64,000 bases of DNA from Geomonas oryzae. Lineage in GTDB: Bacteria > Desulfobacterota > Desulfuromonadia > Geobacterales > Geobacteraceae. Made by a program: the position numbers and the translations under genes. The stretch is taken from assembly GCF_004117875.1 (NCBI RefSeq), contig NZ_RAHW01000003.1, positions 124,001-188,000 on the forward strand, read 5' to 3'. Positions 24,522 through 33,616 of the stretch are shown here, piece after piece (position 1 is the stretch's first letter; each line of letters starts with the position of its first letter). The notes below the pieces were generated by a model. That model was not told where the DNA came from. It ran no database searches and saw only the letters and a list, made by a program, of their open reading frames with translations.

Positions 24522-24989
24522 TCAGCGCAGCTCGCCGTCGCCGTTGCCGTTACCGTTGTCGTCACTTCCGCCGCCACCCTGATCCTGCCCGGTCGCCTTC
24601 AGGAAGTCGATGAACTCCTTGTCCAGCTTGTTGAAGTGCGAACGAAGCCACTCGCACATGGCGGTGATCACCGCCACGATCATGAGGGTGTTGTCACCCT
24701 GCTCGGTATGCAGGCTCTCCAGTCGGAGCACCTCCCGGAAGAAGATCTCGTGCTGGTGCTTGTGGGCCTGGTACCCGGGAAAACCGGATTCGAGCTGCAA
24801 CTTCTCCTCGTCGCGGAAATGCCACCTTACGTATTTCTTCAAAAACCACATGAGTCTGCCGATCTCCTCGGCCCCCTTCCTGCTCTTGGCCCCCTTCAGC
24901 AGATCATCGACACGGCGCAGCAGCTCCTGGTGCTGCCTGTCTATCGCCTCGCTCCCTGTTGCCATGTCGTCACGCCACTGCGTCAACAT
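24522..24989 (-). CDS. Bacteriohemerythrin with Gly/Asp-rich tail
   Basis: About 155 residues, hemerythrin fold. The di-iron ligand pattern is present: IDRQHQELL, WHFRDEEKLQ, HKHQHEIFF and HFNKLDKEF. The C terminus is extended by a Gly/Asp/Asn-rich disordered tail. The start at 24989 (MLTQWRDDMATGS) follows AAAGGAGAG; a longer form from 25067 lacks support. It binds or senses oxygen. It is separated from tatA by a terminator and is probably transcribed on its own. Confidence 0.92.
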   Translation of the reverse strand: MLTQWRDDMATGSEAIDRQHQELLRRVDDLLKGAKSRKGAEEIGRLMWFLKKYVRWHFRDEEKLQLESGFPGYQAHKHQHEIFFREVLRLESLHTEQGDNTLMIVAVITAMCEWLRSHFNKLDKEFIDFLKATGQDQGGGGSDDNGNGNGDGELR

Positions 24990-25096
24990 CAAGTACTCTC
25001 CTTTACCTGCCGGGCCGCTGCTGCCGGCCTTCCCCGGTTTTTTTCCGGTTATCGTACCCATCGGCATCGTACCCCGTTGGCTTGAGAACTTTCGTT

Positions 25097-25130
25097 AAAA
25101 AAAAAGCGCCCCGGCTGGATCCCGGGGCGC
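25097..25130 (-). terminator. Rho-independent terminator after tatA
   Basis: A 9-bp GC stem (25106-25114 with 25122-25130) is followed on the minus strand by nine Ts (plus-strand A tract 25097-25105). It closes the formate dehydrogenase transcription unit. Confidence 0.88.
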
Positions 25131-25160
25131 TGCAGGGGCACGAATGGCATTGCAGGGCTT

Positions 25161-25334
25161 TTAAGCCTTTTTCTCCTCGTTCAGCTGCACAACGTCTTCG
25201 CCGGCCGAGGCCTTCTTGAAGTTCTTGATGCTGCTCCCAAGCGCCTGCCCAAGCTGCGGGAGCTTGGCGGGGCCTACTACCACGAGTGCTATTACGAGTA
25301 CGATGATCATTTCCGGCATACCGAATCCAAACAT
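25161..25334 (-). CDS. tatA: Twin-arginine translocase subunit TatA
   Basis: A 57-residue protein: one N-terminal transmembrane helix (MFGFGMPEMIIVLVIALVVV), the hinge GPAKLPQLGQALG and an amphipathic helix with KNFKKA, the full TatA/E signature. TatA forms the pore for folded Tat substrates. The ribosome site aaggagaagg is strong. It sits at the end of the formate dehydrogenase cluster, whose large subunit carries a Tat signal, so it probably supports that export. No tatC is nearby. Confidence 0.93.
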   Translation of the reverse strand: MFGFGMPEMIIVLVIALVVVGPAKLPQLGQALGSSIKNFKKASAGEDVVQLNEEKKA

Positions 25335-25375
25335 TTACCTTCTCCTTTGAACGCCCCTTTGAGGGCGGCCTGGGC

Positions 25376-26776
25376 TTAGGCCTGGGCTTTATGAGCTGTT
25401 TCGTTGGCGGCCTGGATCGCACCTTCGCTCCTGGCCTTGTCGTTGTTTCTGAGTTCGTAGTACTCCTGCGGCGTGTTGATGTTGCTGAAGGAGTCGAAGC
25501 GTGGATCGAAGCGCGCCACCTCGCTTGCCGGGACTTCGTTCACCTTGAGCTTAGGCAGTATCGATACGATGCGCCGCTTCCCCTCCTCGAGGCAGGACTC
25601 CATGGCGGGCAGGGCGCTCTTGTTGTAGAGCGCGTGCAGCGGCTCGAAGCCGTGTTCGCTCATGGGAAGGACCAGATCGCAGTCCCCGCGGTGGCTCACG
25701 ATGTGCCTTATGAGCGCCGGATCGAGGTGCGGCATGTCGCAGGCCACGGTGAAGACGCTCGGGTTGTTCGCCTGGGCAAGCCCGGCGTGGATCCCGGCCA
25801 GGGCTCCCATCCCGACGTAGAGGTCGGGCACCTTGCGGCACGGGAGGAATTGGTACTGCTCCGGGGTGTTCGTCACCAGGATCACCTCGGTGAAGAGCTC
25901 GGAAAGCTCCCGGTAGATGCTCTCGATGAAGCGCCCCCCCTTGTGCGGCAGGAGGGCCTTGTTGCTCCCCATGCGGCTCGAAGCGCCGCCGGCCAAAATC
26001 ACGCCGGTAACCCCGGCGATTTTCGCTTCGTCCCCCATGCTGAGTGCTTCCGGATGGGTGTAGACCTTGAAGCTGTCGGCGCGGACGTAGCCTACCAGGG
26101 TGATGCCCGCCTCTTCGGCCATTTTCACCGCCATGTCGGTCGGCGAGGTGCGCGAGGCGATCACGTCGATGCCTAAAAGCGAGGCCTTGGCGACCAGTTC
26201 GGTGGAGACGCGCCCCGAGGTCACCAGTATGGTTCCAGCCAGGGAGATCCCCTTCAGGAGGGCCTCCCCGGCGATTCTGTCGATGGTATTGTGGCGGCCG
26301 ATGTCTTCCGCGTGCAGAAGGAGCGTGTCGCTCCCGACGCCTGCGGAGTGCATGCCGCCGTGGTTTTTGTAGCCTTCGCTCTTCGATGCGAGCTGCTGCA
26401 TCAGGGCAAAGATGGTCTCGGGCGCGTGCACCCGGGACGGCCCGCTTTTCTTTTCGGGCTTGGGCATGTTGAAGGTGATGCCGGTGCCGCAGCCGGAGGT
26501 GAGCACCGGTTTCAGGCGCTCGGGGAGTTCGCCGCGGATGGTGACGCTGGCGGCGCCGAAGTCCTGGCAGATGGCGAGGGCGAGAAAGTCGTCCACGCTG
26601 GAGACGAACCCCTGCAGGCGCAAAAAGCCCGCGACCAGGAAGCGCAGGTCGTGCGGTGAAGCGATCAGGGTCGCCATCTCGCGCCCGTTCACCACCAGCT
26701 GCAGGGGGTATTCGTGCACCACCCCGCCATCCACCTGCTCCACTACGCCCTTCTTGAAACTGTAAATGGTTGCCAC
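25376..26776 (-). CDS. FdhD-MobA fusion protein
   Basis: About 466 residues joining two cofactor-handling proteins. Residues 1 to about 250 are FdhD (VVHEYPLQLVVNGREMATLIASPHDL, the loop LTSGCGTGITF, HSAGVGSDT, EDIGRHNTIDR), the factor that supplies sulfur to the Mo-bis-MGD of formate dehydrogenases. Residues of about 255-440 are MobA (GVILAGGASSRMGSNKALLP, TVACDMPHLDP), which adds GMP to molybdopterin. The FdhD loop has one Cys (GCGTG) where E. coli FdhD has CxxC. GTG 26776 is preferred because AAGGAG lies seven bases upstream. Position after the formate dehydrogenase genes explains the role. Confidence 0.92.
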   Translation of the reverse strand: MATIYSFKKGVVEQVDGGVVHEYPLQLVVNGREMATLIASPHDLRFLVAGFLRLQGFVSSVDDFLALAICQDFGAASVTIRGELPERLKPVLTSGCGTGITFNMPKPEKKSGPSRVHAPETIFALMQQLASKSEGYKNHGGMHSAGVGSDTLLLHAEDIGRHNTIDRIAGEALLKGISLAGTILVTSGRVSTELVAKASLLGIDVIASRTSPTDMAVKMAEEAGITLVGYVRADSFKVYTHPEALSMGDEAKIAGVTGVILAGGASSRMGSNKALLPHKGGRFIESIYRELSELFTEVILVTNTPEQYQFLPCRKVPDLYVGMGALAGIHAGLAQANNPSVFTVACDMPHLDPALIRHIVSHRGDCDLVLPMSEHGFEPLHALYNKSALPAMESCLEEGKRRIVSILPKLKVNEVPASEVARFDPRFDSFSNINTPQEYYELRNNDKARSEGAIQAANETAHKAQA

Positions 26777-26911
26777 CTGCGGACTCCTTGAAAGCTTGTT
26801 TTGCCTTTGCCCCACCCGTCCCTCCCCCGCTCGCGCGGGAGAGGGACCTTGGAGGGTTTCCTCGTACTTCTTTGTTACCCGGCCTGAAGGGCCGGCACTG
26901 CGTTTTACTGC

Positions 26912-28114
26912 TTAGGCCTTGGCGGCACCGTGTGCGTGCCCCTTCTCGTTTTTGCGGAAGTGGTCCGGGATGGAGTAATCAACCGTTTCCGGATGGTGCT
27001 CGAAGATCGGGAAGTACTTGGCGATCAGCACGAAGAACAGGATGTGCGCCGCGATGATGCCGATGGTGACCACGGACTCCAGGAAAGAGGGGTAGTAGAA
27101 GGTTCCCGGAGCCTCCATGCCGAACATGGAGACGTTGAAGCGGTTAAGGATGACGCCCGCGATCACGAGCCATGCGGCGGTAGCGCGCAGGCGGCTGCTC
27201 TCGCGTACGTTGCGGCTCATCAACATGACGAGCGGGAGGATGACGCCGCAGAGCACCTCGACCGCAAAGAGCACCAGCAGGCCAGGGCGGTTGAAGAGCG
27301 GCCCCTGGGTCAGGGCGACCAGGGAGAAGATCTTCACGCTGAGGTACACGGTGATGACCCAGGGAAGGATCTTGGCCAGGGTCTCCAGGAGCTCGCCCTC
27401 GTCCGGCTGCCCCATGTACTTGTGGCTCATGGTGGCTTCCACGATGATGATGGAGATGCCGGCGCACATCGCGGAGAGCCAGAACAGAAGCGGCAGGAGC
27501 GGGTTGTACCAGAGGCTGTGCAGCTTGTCGACGGCGATCAGGAAGAACGTGCCGAGCGACGACTGGTGCAGGGTGGAGATGGAAGCCGCGGCGATGACCA
27601 GCGGCATCTCAATGGTGCGCAAAAGACGCAGCGGCACGTGGTAGCCGAACTTCTCGCACACCGGAGAGAGGAACTCGAGGAAGAGCACCGTGGTGTAGGC
27701 GGCGATGCACATGGAAACCTCGAACATCGGGGAGTGCGGGTTCCAGTACACCATGGTGTGCCAGCAGCGCTGCGGCTGGCCCAGGTCGAGCAGAAGCCCA
27801 ACACAGACGAGCGAGTAGCCCAGAAAGCCGGTCACGATGGCCGGACGCACGAGCGGCTCGAGCTTCTTGATGTGGAAGCAGTGCACGATGGCCCCGAGGG
27901 TGAAGGCGCCCGCCGCGAGAGGTACCGCGGTGACGACGTCGAAGGAGATCCAGAGACCCCAGGGGAAGGTGTCGTTCAGGTTGGTGGTGACGCCCAGGCC
28001 GAAGACGAAGCGGGCCAGGGAGGCGAGCGCGCCCAGCGCCACCAGGACGATCAGGAACTGCACGAAGCGGTGGTAGCCCTTGATCTCGTTAGCGATTATC
28101 TTTGCAGCGGTCAT
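26912..28114 (-). CDS. NrfD/HybB-type quinol-interacting membrane subunit
   Basis: A 400-residue integral membrane protein with about ten helices (for example FLIVLVALGALASLARFVFGLG, IVTGFLGYSLVCVGLLLDLG). The NrfD/PsrC/HybB family exchanges electrons between an iron-sulfur subunit and menaquinone without heme. It starts one base after the iron-sulfur subunit's stop codon. It replaces the cytochrome b FdnI found in E. coli formate dehydrogenase-N. A His-rich end (GHAHGAAKA) is present. Confidence 0.92.
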   Translation of the reverse strand: MTAAKIIANEIKGYHRFVQFLIVLVALGALASLARFVFGLGVTTNLNDTFPWGLWISFDVVTAVPLAAGAFTLGAIVHCFHIKKLEPLVRPAIVTGFLGYSLVCVGLLLDLGQPQRCWHTMVYWNPHSPMFEVSMCIAAYTTVLFLEFLSPVCEKFGYHVPLRLLRTIEMPLVIAAASISTLHQSSLGTFFLIAVDKLHSLWYNPLLPLLFWLSAMCAGISIIIVEATMSHKYMGQPDEGELLETLAKILPWVITVYLSVKIFSLVALTQGPLFNRPGLLVLFAVEVLCGVILPLVMLMSRNVRESSRLRATAAWLVIAGVILNRFNVSMFGMEAPGTFYYPSFLESVVTIGIIAAHILFFVLIAKYFPIFEHHPETVDYSIPDHFRKNEKGHAHGAAKA

Positions 28115-28954
28115 CTAGCTCTCCTCCTTCGGCGTGGCGCCGGATTTTCTCATTTCCTCTTCCTTGGCGATCCTCTCCTTCCTGTGGTTGAACCAGGAAA
28201 GCAGGGAGAGCGAGGAGCCTACGGTCAGGAAGATGCCCGGCACGAGGCGCAGCGCCTGCCAGGTGTAGGACGGGAGCGGACGCTTGGTGACCGGTTTGAA
28301 ACCGAGCTCGTCGAACGGGAGCGCGGTCAGGTAGATGACGGAGGTGCCGCCGGCCTCTTCGGAGCCGTAGAGCTTCTTCAGGTACTTCTCCGGACGGGCG
28401 GCGATGCGCTTGTTGGCTTCCTTGATCATGTCCTCGCGGTTGCCGTAGGTGATGGCCGAGACGCAGGTGGTGGCGCAGGCCGGCTTCAGCCCTTCCTTCA
28501 CCCTGGAGTAGCAGCCGGTGCACTTTCTCACCAGCGGCAGCGCCTTGCTCCACTCGTACTTGGGCACCCCGAACGGGCAGGCGACCATGCAGAAGCGGCA
28601 GCCGATGCAGCGGTCCGCGTCATAGGTGACCGGGCCTTCCTTGGTCTTCTTGAAGGCGCCTACAGGGCAGACCGATGCGCAGGCCGGCTCGTTGCAGTGC
28701 ATGCACATCTCTTTGTAGAAGGCGAACTCGTTCTGCCCGTTCTTCTCGTAGTCGCGGAACTTGATGCGGGTGAAGGTGTACTCCGACATGAGCGGCGGGT
28801 TCTGGTAACCCTCGCCGGTGAAGAACTCGGTCTTCTCGGCGCCCAGCTGGTTCCACTGCTTGCAGGCGACCTGGCAGCCGCGGCAGCCGGTGCACTTGGT
28901 CATGTCGATCAAAAATGCCTTGGTTTTGTTGAAGTCCTTGTTTTCGCTGCTCAT
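28115..28954 (-). CDS. Formate dehydrogenase iron-sulfur subunit
   Basis: A 279-residue protein with four [4Fe-4S] cluster motifs: CTGCRGCQVACKQWNQ, CMHCNEPACASVCPVGA, CIGCRFCMVACPFGVP and CTGCYSRVKEGLKPACATTC, as in FdnH/FdoH. A hydrophobic segment near the C terminus (LVPGIFLTVGSSLSLLSWF) anchors it to the membrane. It carries electrons from the molybdenum subunit to the NrfD-like quinol subunit. Its ATG overlaps the fdnG stop codon (ATGA). Confidence 0.94.
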   Translation of the reverse strand: MSSENKDFNKTKAFLIDMTKCTGCRGCQVACKQWNQLGAEKTEFFTGEGYQNPPLMSEYTFTRIKFRDYEKNGQNEFAFYKEMCMHCNEPACASVCPVGAFKKTKEGPVTYDADRCIGCRFCMVACPFGVPKYEWSKALPLVRKCTGCYSRVKEGLKPACATTCVSAITYGNREDMIKEANKRIAARPEKYLKKLYGSEEAGGTSVIYLTALPFDELGFKPVTKRPLPSYTWQALRLVPGIFLTVGSSLSLLSWFNHRKERIAKEEEMRKSGATPKEES

Positions 28955-31900
28955 GCGCGTTTACCCCCTTTCTCGATGTTGCAGAGGAATGCCTTGAATT
29001 CGGGGATGCTCGTGTTCGCGCAACCGACCGACGGCGTAAGGACGTTGCCGGAGTCGCCGGTAGCCATACCTGCATAACCGAAGTGCCAGGGGAGACCCAC
29101 CTGCTCTATCTCTTTCCCCTGCACGTTGAACGGCTTCAGCCTGGAAGTGACCAGGGCCTTCGCCTCGATGGAACCGCGCTCGCTGGTGACCTTCACCATG
29201 TCGCCGTTGGAGATCCCTTTTGCGCGTGCAAGCGTCTGGGAGATCTCGACGAACATGGTCGGGACCAGTTCGACGAGCCACGGCAGCGAACGGGTCATCG
29301 CACCCGCCTGCCAGTGCTCGGTCATCCTGTAGGTGGTGCCGACGTACGGGAACTTCGCGGCGTCGCTGGAAACGTTGGCCGGAACCTTCACCGCCGGGTT
29401 CGTCTGGGTCTTGGAAAGGAGGTTCTTCGCCGGGCTCTCGATCGGCTCGTAGTGCTCCGGGAACGGGCCGTCCTTCATGTCCAGGGCGTAGAGACGACCA
29501 TGACCTTCAGGGACCATGATGAAGGGGTACTTCCCTTCCTTGGCGTCGTTCATCGGCGGCCACGGACCGTCGGGCACGTCGCCTTTCCACTTCTTCTCAA
29601 GGGCATCCCAGGCGATGACGACGCGCTTCGGGTTGAACGGCACGCCGTCCGGGTTGACCGAGGCGCGGTTGTAGATGATGCGGCGGTTCACCGGCCAGCA
29701 CCAGGACCACTTCGGGTACATGCCGAGGCCGGTCGGATCGGCGAGGTCGCGGCGCGCCATCTGGTTGCCGTCCTTGGTGTAGGAGCCGCAGTAGATCCAG
29801 CAGCCGGAGACGGTGGAGCCGTCGTCCTGGAGGTACTTGAACATCGGGACCTGGTCGCCCGCCTTGAACTCGAGGGTCTTGTCCTTGTCGACGATGGTCA
29901 TGTCCTTGGTGAAGTAGCCGTTGATCTCCTTGGCTACGATGTGCACTTCCGGCTCCTCGCCGTGGCCGTAGTTCCAGGAGAGCTTGGTGATCGGCTCGGG
30001 GAAGGCTCCCCCCTTCTCGTACGCCTTCTTCACGCGCTTGTGGAACTGATCGATGATCCAGAGGTCGCTCTTCGCGTCCCCGCACGGCTCGGCGGCCTTG
30101 TAGCGCCACTGGGCCCAGCGGCCGGAGTTGGAGATGGAACCTTCCTTTTCCACGGAGGAAGCCGCCGGCAGCATGAAGACCTCGGTCTTGATGTCCTTGG
30201 GGTTCACGCCCGGGCGCTTCCAGAAAATGGAGGTCTCGGTCTCCCAGAGGTCGACGGTGACGAGCCAGTCGAGCTTGCCGAGCGCCTCGCGGGTCTTAAG
30301 GGAGTCCGGGCCGCCCACGGCCGGGTTCTGCCCCATGCAGACCAGACCCTGCAGCTCGCCCTTGCCCATCTTCTCCATCAGCTTGGTGAAGGAGTAGTTG
30401 CCGCTTCTCTTCGGGAGGTAGTCGTAGCAGAAGCCGTTTTCCTTGGTGGCGTTGTCGCCGTACCAGGCCTTCAGGAGGCTCACGGTGTACTTCGGGGTGT
30501 TGCCCCACCAGTTGGCGCTCTTCGCATCCTTGGTCTTGGGGGTCCACTTCTCGAGGTAGGCCTTCAGGTCGACGTTGTCGAACTCCGGGGACTTCAGGTA
30601 GCCCGGCAGCAGGTGGAAGAGCAGACCGTAGTCGGAGGAACCCTGGACGTTGGACTCGCCGCGCAGCGCGTTGACGCCGCCGCCGGCTACGCCGATGTTA
30701 CCGAGCAGCATCTGCAGCATCGCGGTGGCGCGGACGTTCTGGGTGCCGTGGGTGGACTGGGTGATGCCCATCGCGTAGAGGATGGTCCCCGCCTTGTCGG
30801 CGCGCCCGGTGGAGCAGAAGGCCTTGGCGACGGCGATGTAGTCATCCTTCTTGGTGCCGGTGATGTTGCAGACCATGTCCACGGTGTAACGGGAGTAGTG
30901 CTTCTTAAGGAGCTGGTACACGCAGCGCGGGTCCTTCAAGGACTTGTCGCGCTTGGGGTTGCCCGCGCCGTCGACCGCGTAGGCCCAGGCCTTCGGGTCG
31001 TAGGTCTTCTCCTGGTCGTCGAAGGAGCAGAAGATCCCTTCGTTGAAGTCGTACTTCTCGTTCACGATGAAGGAGGCGTTGGTGTACTCGCGAACGTACT
31101 CCTCGTGAATCATGTTGTTCTGCAGCGCGAAGTTGATCATGCCGCCCAAAAAGGCGATGTCGGTGCCGGGACGGATCTGCGCGTAGTGGTCCGCCTTGGA
31201 GGCGGTCCGGGTGAAGCGGGGATCGACGGCGATGAGCTTCCCGCCCTGATCCATGGCCGCCTCGATCCATTTCATGGAAATCGGGTGGTTTTCGGCCGGG
31301 TTGCAGCCGATGGCGAGGATCGCGTCAGCGTTTCTCAGGTCGATCCAGTGGTTGGTCATTGCCCCACGTCCAAACGAAGCCGCCAGACCGGCGACTGTAG
31401 CGGAGTGTCATATTCGGGCCTGGTGTTCGAGGTTCGCGACCCCCATGGAGCGTGCGAACTTGCTCCAGAGGTAGCACTCCTCGTTGTCGAGACCGGCGCC
31501 GCCCAGGAAGGCCATCCCCTCGGTGCGGTTGACCACGTATTCCTTGTTGTCCTTCTTGTTGATCTCCTTGGCCTTGAAAGACTTGTCGCGCGCCTCCTTC
31601 ATCTTCTGCGCGATGCGGTCCAGGGCCCAGTCCCACGACTTCTCTTCGAACTTGTCGCTGCCGGGTGCACGGTACATCACCTTCTGCAGACGACGCTCGT
31701 TGTTCGCCACCTGGAACAGCGCGCTACCCTTCGAGCAGAGGGCACCCTGGTTGATCGGGTGCTGCGTGTCCCCCTCGATGTTCACGATCTTGCCGTTCTT
31801 GGTATGCACCACAAGCCCGCAACCTACCGCGCAGAAAGGACAGATGGTGGTCGAGCTTTTCAGCCCCTTGGTGCGCAGTTGCGTGCCGTCTGCGCCGCCC

Positions 31901-31980
31901 GCTTCTGCTTTTTTGCCGGAGAGGATCAGCGCTGCCGCGGCCGCCCCCCCCTGCAGAAACTCCCGTCGTGAAACTGCCAT
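28951..31980 (-). CDS. fdnG: Selenocysteine formate dehydrogenase large subunit
   Basis: One 1,009-residue gene read through an in-frame UGA at 31408-31410, selenocysteine 191 (NLEHQARI-Sec-HSATVAG). It has a Tat signal (SRREFLQGG) at the N terminus, a [4Fe-4S] site (Cys47, Cys50, Cys54, Cys82) and the Mo/W-bis-MGD catalytic region (FGRGAMTNHWIDLRNADAIL). It oxidises formate to CO2 at the outer face of the membrane. The SECIS-like hairpin follows the UGA. The start at 31980 has the ribosome site AAAGGAGAG. The operon continues with the iron-sulfur, NrfD-like, FdhD-MobA and tatA genes. Treating the UGA as a stop would split it into two false genes. Confidence 0.95.
31378..31396 (-). promoter_or_regulatory. 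Bacterial SECIS-like hairpin
   Basis: A 7-bp stem (31378-31384 with 31390-31396, one G-U pair) with the loop GGUCU on the sense RNA. It starts 11 nt after the UGA. The loop sequence and distance match the E. coli fdhF/fdnG SECIS, which recruits SelB. Confidence 0.88.
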
Positions 31981-32041
31981 GTTGAATCTCTCCTTTTTCC
32001 ATGATAAACGTCGTGCCACCGTTTTATAACTCCGCGTATAC

Positions 32042-32057
32042 GGCAATTGCCATGCCA
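32042..32057 (-). promoter_or_regulatory. Sigma-54 promoter of fdnG
   Basis: The minus strand reads TGGCATGGCAATTGCC, matching TGGCAC-N5-TTGC with one mismatch. Transcription would start near 32031, about 50 bases before the fdnG start codon. The divergent gene is a sigma-54 activator, which fits. Confidence 0.8.
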
Positions 32058-32171
32058 GCGTGTTTACGTTCACCAGAAAAATAGTTGTGTACCGTAAACC
32101 TCCGAAATGATAATGTTGTCCGCGCCGCTCGGGAATCTTCAGCAGATTAACTTTAATTAACAATTGCGTCG

Positions 32172-32198
32172 TTTTGTCAAAATGTGTGACATTTTGTC
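32172..32198. promoter_or_regulatory. Probable enhancer/operator between fdnG and the sigma-54 regulator
   Basis: A 7-bp perfect inverted repeat (AAAATGT-GTG-ACATTTT, 32179-32195), flanked by direct repeats of TTTTGTC at 32172-32178 and 32192-32198. It lies about 140 bases upstream of the fdnG transcription start, the usual place for an NtrC-type binding site, and about 55 bases before the regulator's start. Confidence 0.6.
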
Positions 32199-32248
32199 CA
32201 AGGCAAGAGTCGAGCAACGGCGCGGAAAAGATCGAGGCACGCCCCAAA

Positions 32249-33616
32249 ATGACACAGGAAAGAATTCTCATCTGCGACGACGAGGAAGGTATCCTCATCT
32301 ACCTGAAGAAGCTTTTGCAGACCCAGGGGTACCTCGTTGAGACCTTCAACGGCGGTGCGCAGCTTTTGCGCCGGCTGCGTGAGGGGGACCCTTCCGACGC
32401 CGACCTCATCCTGCAGGACGTGAGGATGCCCGACATGGACGGCATCACCGTGCTGCAGGAGGTGAAGAAACTGAGGCCGTCGCTGCCGGTGATCATCATG
32501 ACCGCCTTCGGCACCATCGACGCCGCGGTCGAGGCGATCAAGCTCGGCGCCTACGACTACGTCACCAAGCCCTTCCCGAAGGAAAAGATCCTGAGCGTTT
32601 TGAAAAACGCCCTGGAGAAAGAACAGCTCTTGCAGGAAAACCGGGCGCTCAAGACCGAGCTCGGCAAACCGATCCTGCAGGACGCCATCATCTTCAGAAG
32701 CGCCGTCTTCCAGGAGACCTACGACCTCACCCTGCAGGTGGCGGCGAGCGAGGCGAACATCCTCGTGCTGGGCGAGTCCGGGACCGGCAAGGAGCTCATC
32801 GCCGGGGCCATCCACTACAACAGCCCACGGCGCGAGCGCCGGTTTCTGTCCATCAACTGCGCGGCGCTTACCGAGACCCTTTTGGAGAGCCAGCTCTTCG
32901 GACACGTGCGCGGGGCCTTTACCGGCGCCATCACGCACCAGAAGGGGCTTTTGGAGGAGGCCGACGGCGGCACCCTCTTCATGGACGAGATCGGCGACAT
33001 GAGCCTCCCGATCCAGGCGAAGCTTTTGCGCGTGATCCAGGAGCGCGACTTCATCCCGGTGGGGGCGACCCGGGCGAAAAGCGCCGACATCCGGTTCGTG
33101 GCCGCCACCAACAAGGACCTCGAGGAGGAGGTGCGCGTCGGCCGCTTCCGTGAGGACCTTTACTACCGGCTGAACGTGATCAACATCCCCCTCCCCCCGC
33201 TGCGCGAGAGAAAGGACGACATCGAGCCCTTGGCCGAACACTTTTTGAAGAAGTACAGCGTGAAGATGAAGAAAGAGGTCACCGGGGTGACCCCCGAGGC
33301 GCTCATGCTGCTTTGCGGCTACGACTGGCCCGGCAACATCCGCGAGCTCGAGAACGTGATGGAGCGCGCCGTGATTCTCGCGAGGACTCATCTGGTAACC
33401 CCGAAGGAGCTTCCCATCTGGCGCAAGACGCCGCAAAAGGCGGAGACGCAGCTCCAGCCGCAGCTCGTCTCGCTTGAGAACATGGAGAAGGCGCACATCG
33501 AGCGGACCCTCGCCGGCACCGGCTACCACAAGAGCAGATCCGCCGAGATCCTCGGCATTTCCAGAAAGACGCTGGACCGCAAGATCGCGGAATACGGCAT
33601 CGCCATACCCTCATGA
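32249..33616 (+). CDS. Sigma-54-dependent NtrC-family response regulator
   Basis: A 455-residue regulator: receiver domain with acidic pair DDEE and phospho-acceptor Asp57 (LQDVRMPDMDG), AAA+ domain with Walker A GESGTGKE (residues 175-182), the sigma-54 contact loop GAFTGA (222-227) and Walker B TLFMDEIGD, and a Fis-type helix-turn-helix at the end (YHKSRSAEILGISRKTLDRKI). ATG 32249 is chosen because MTQERILICDDEEG begins a standard receiver; the ribosome site is poor. It is divergent from fdnG, which has a sigma-54 promoter, so it probably activates formate dehydrogenase. It closely resembles the regulator at the left end of the window. Confidence 0.94.
   Translation: MTQERILICDDEEGILIYLKKLLQTQGYLVETFNGGAQLLRRLREGDPSDADLILQDVRMPDMDGITVLQEVKKLRPSLPVIIMTAFGTIDAAVEAIKLGAYDYVTKPFPKEKILSVLKNALEKEQLLQENRALKTELGKPILQDAIIFRSAVFQETYDLTLQVAASEANILVLGESGTGKELIAGAIHYNSPRRERRFLSINCAALTETLLESQLFGHVRGAFTGAITHQKGLLEEADGGTLFMDEIGDMSLPIQAKLLRVIQERDFIPVGATRAKSADIRFVAATNKDLEEEVRVGRFREDLYYRLNVINIPLPPLRERKDDIEPLAEHFLKKYSVKMKKEVTGVTPEALMLLCGYDWPGNIRELENVMERAVILARTHLVTPKELPIWRKTPQKAETQLQPQLVSLENMEKAHIERTLAGTGYHKSRSAEILGISRKTLDRKIAEYGIAIPS

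Noticed and set aside
26930-29077. Long open frame of 715 codons on the plus strand
   Set aside because: It runs antisense to the NrfD-like and iron-sulfur subunit genes; the translation has biased composition (D, E, H, R, V) typical of shadow frames.
31408-31410. Possible frameshift or nonsense mutation splitting fdnG
   Set aside because: The UGA aligns with the known Sec codon of FdnG, frame and motifs continue exactly, and a SECIS-like hairpin follows.
29083-31971. Long open frame of 962 codons on the plus strand
   Set aside because: It is antisense to fdnG, whose protein matches a known family; the antisense translation is low-complexity with no domain.
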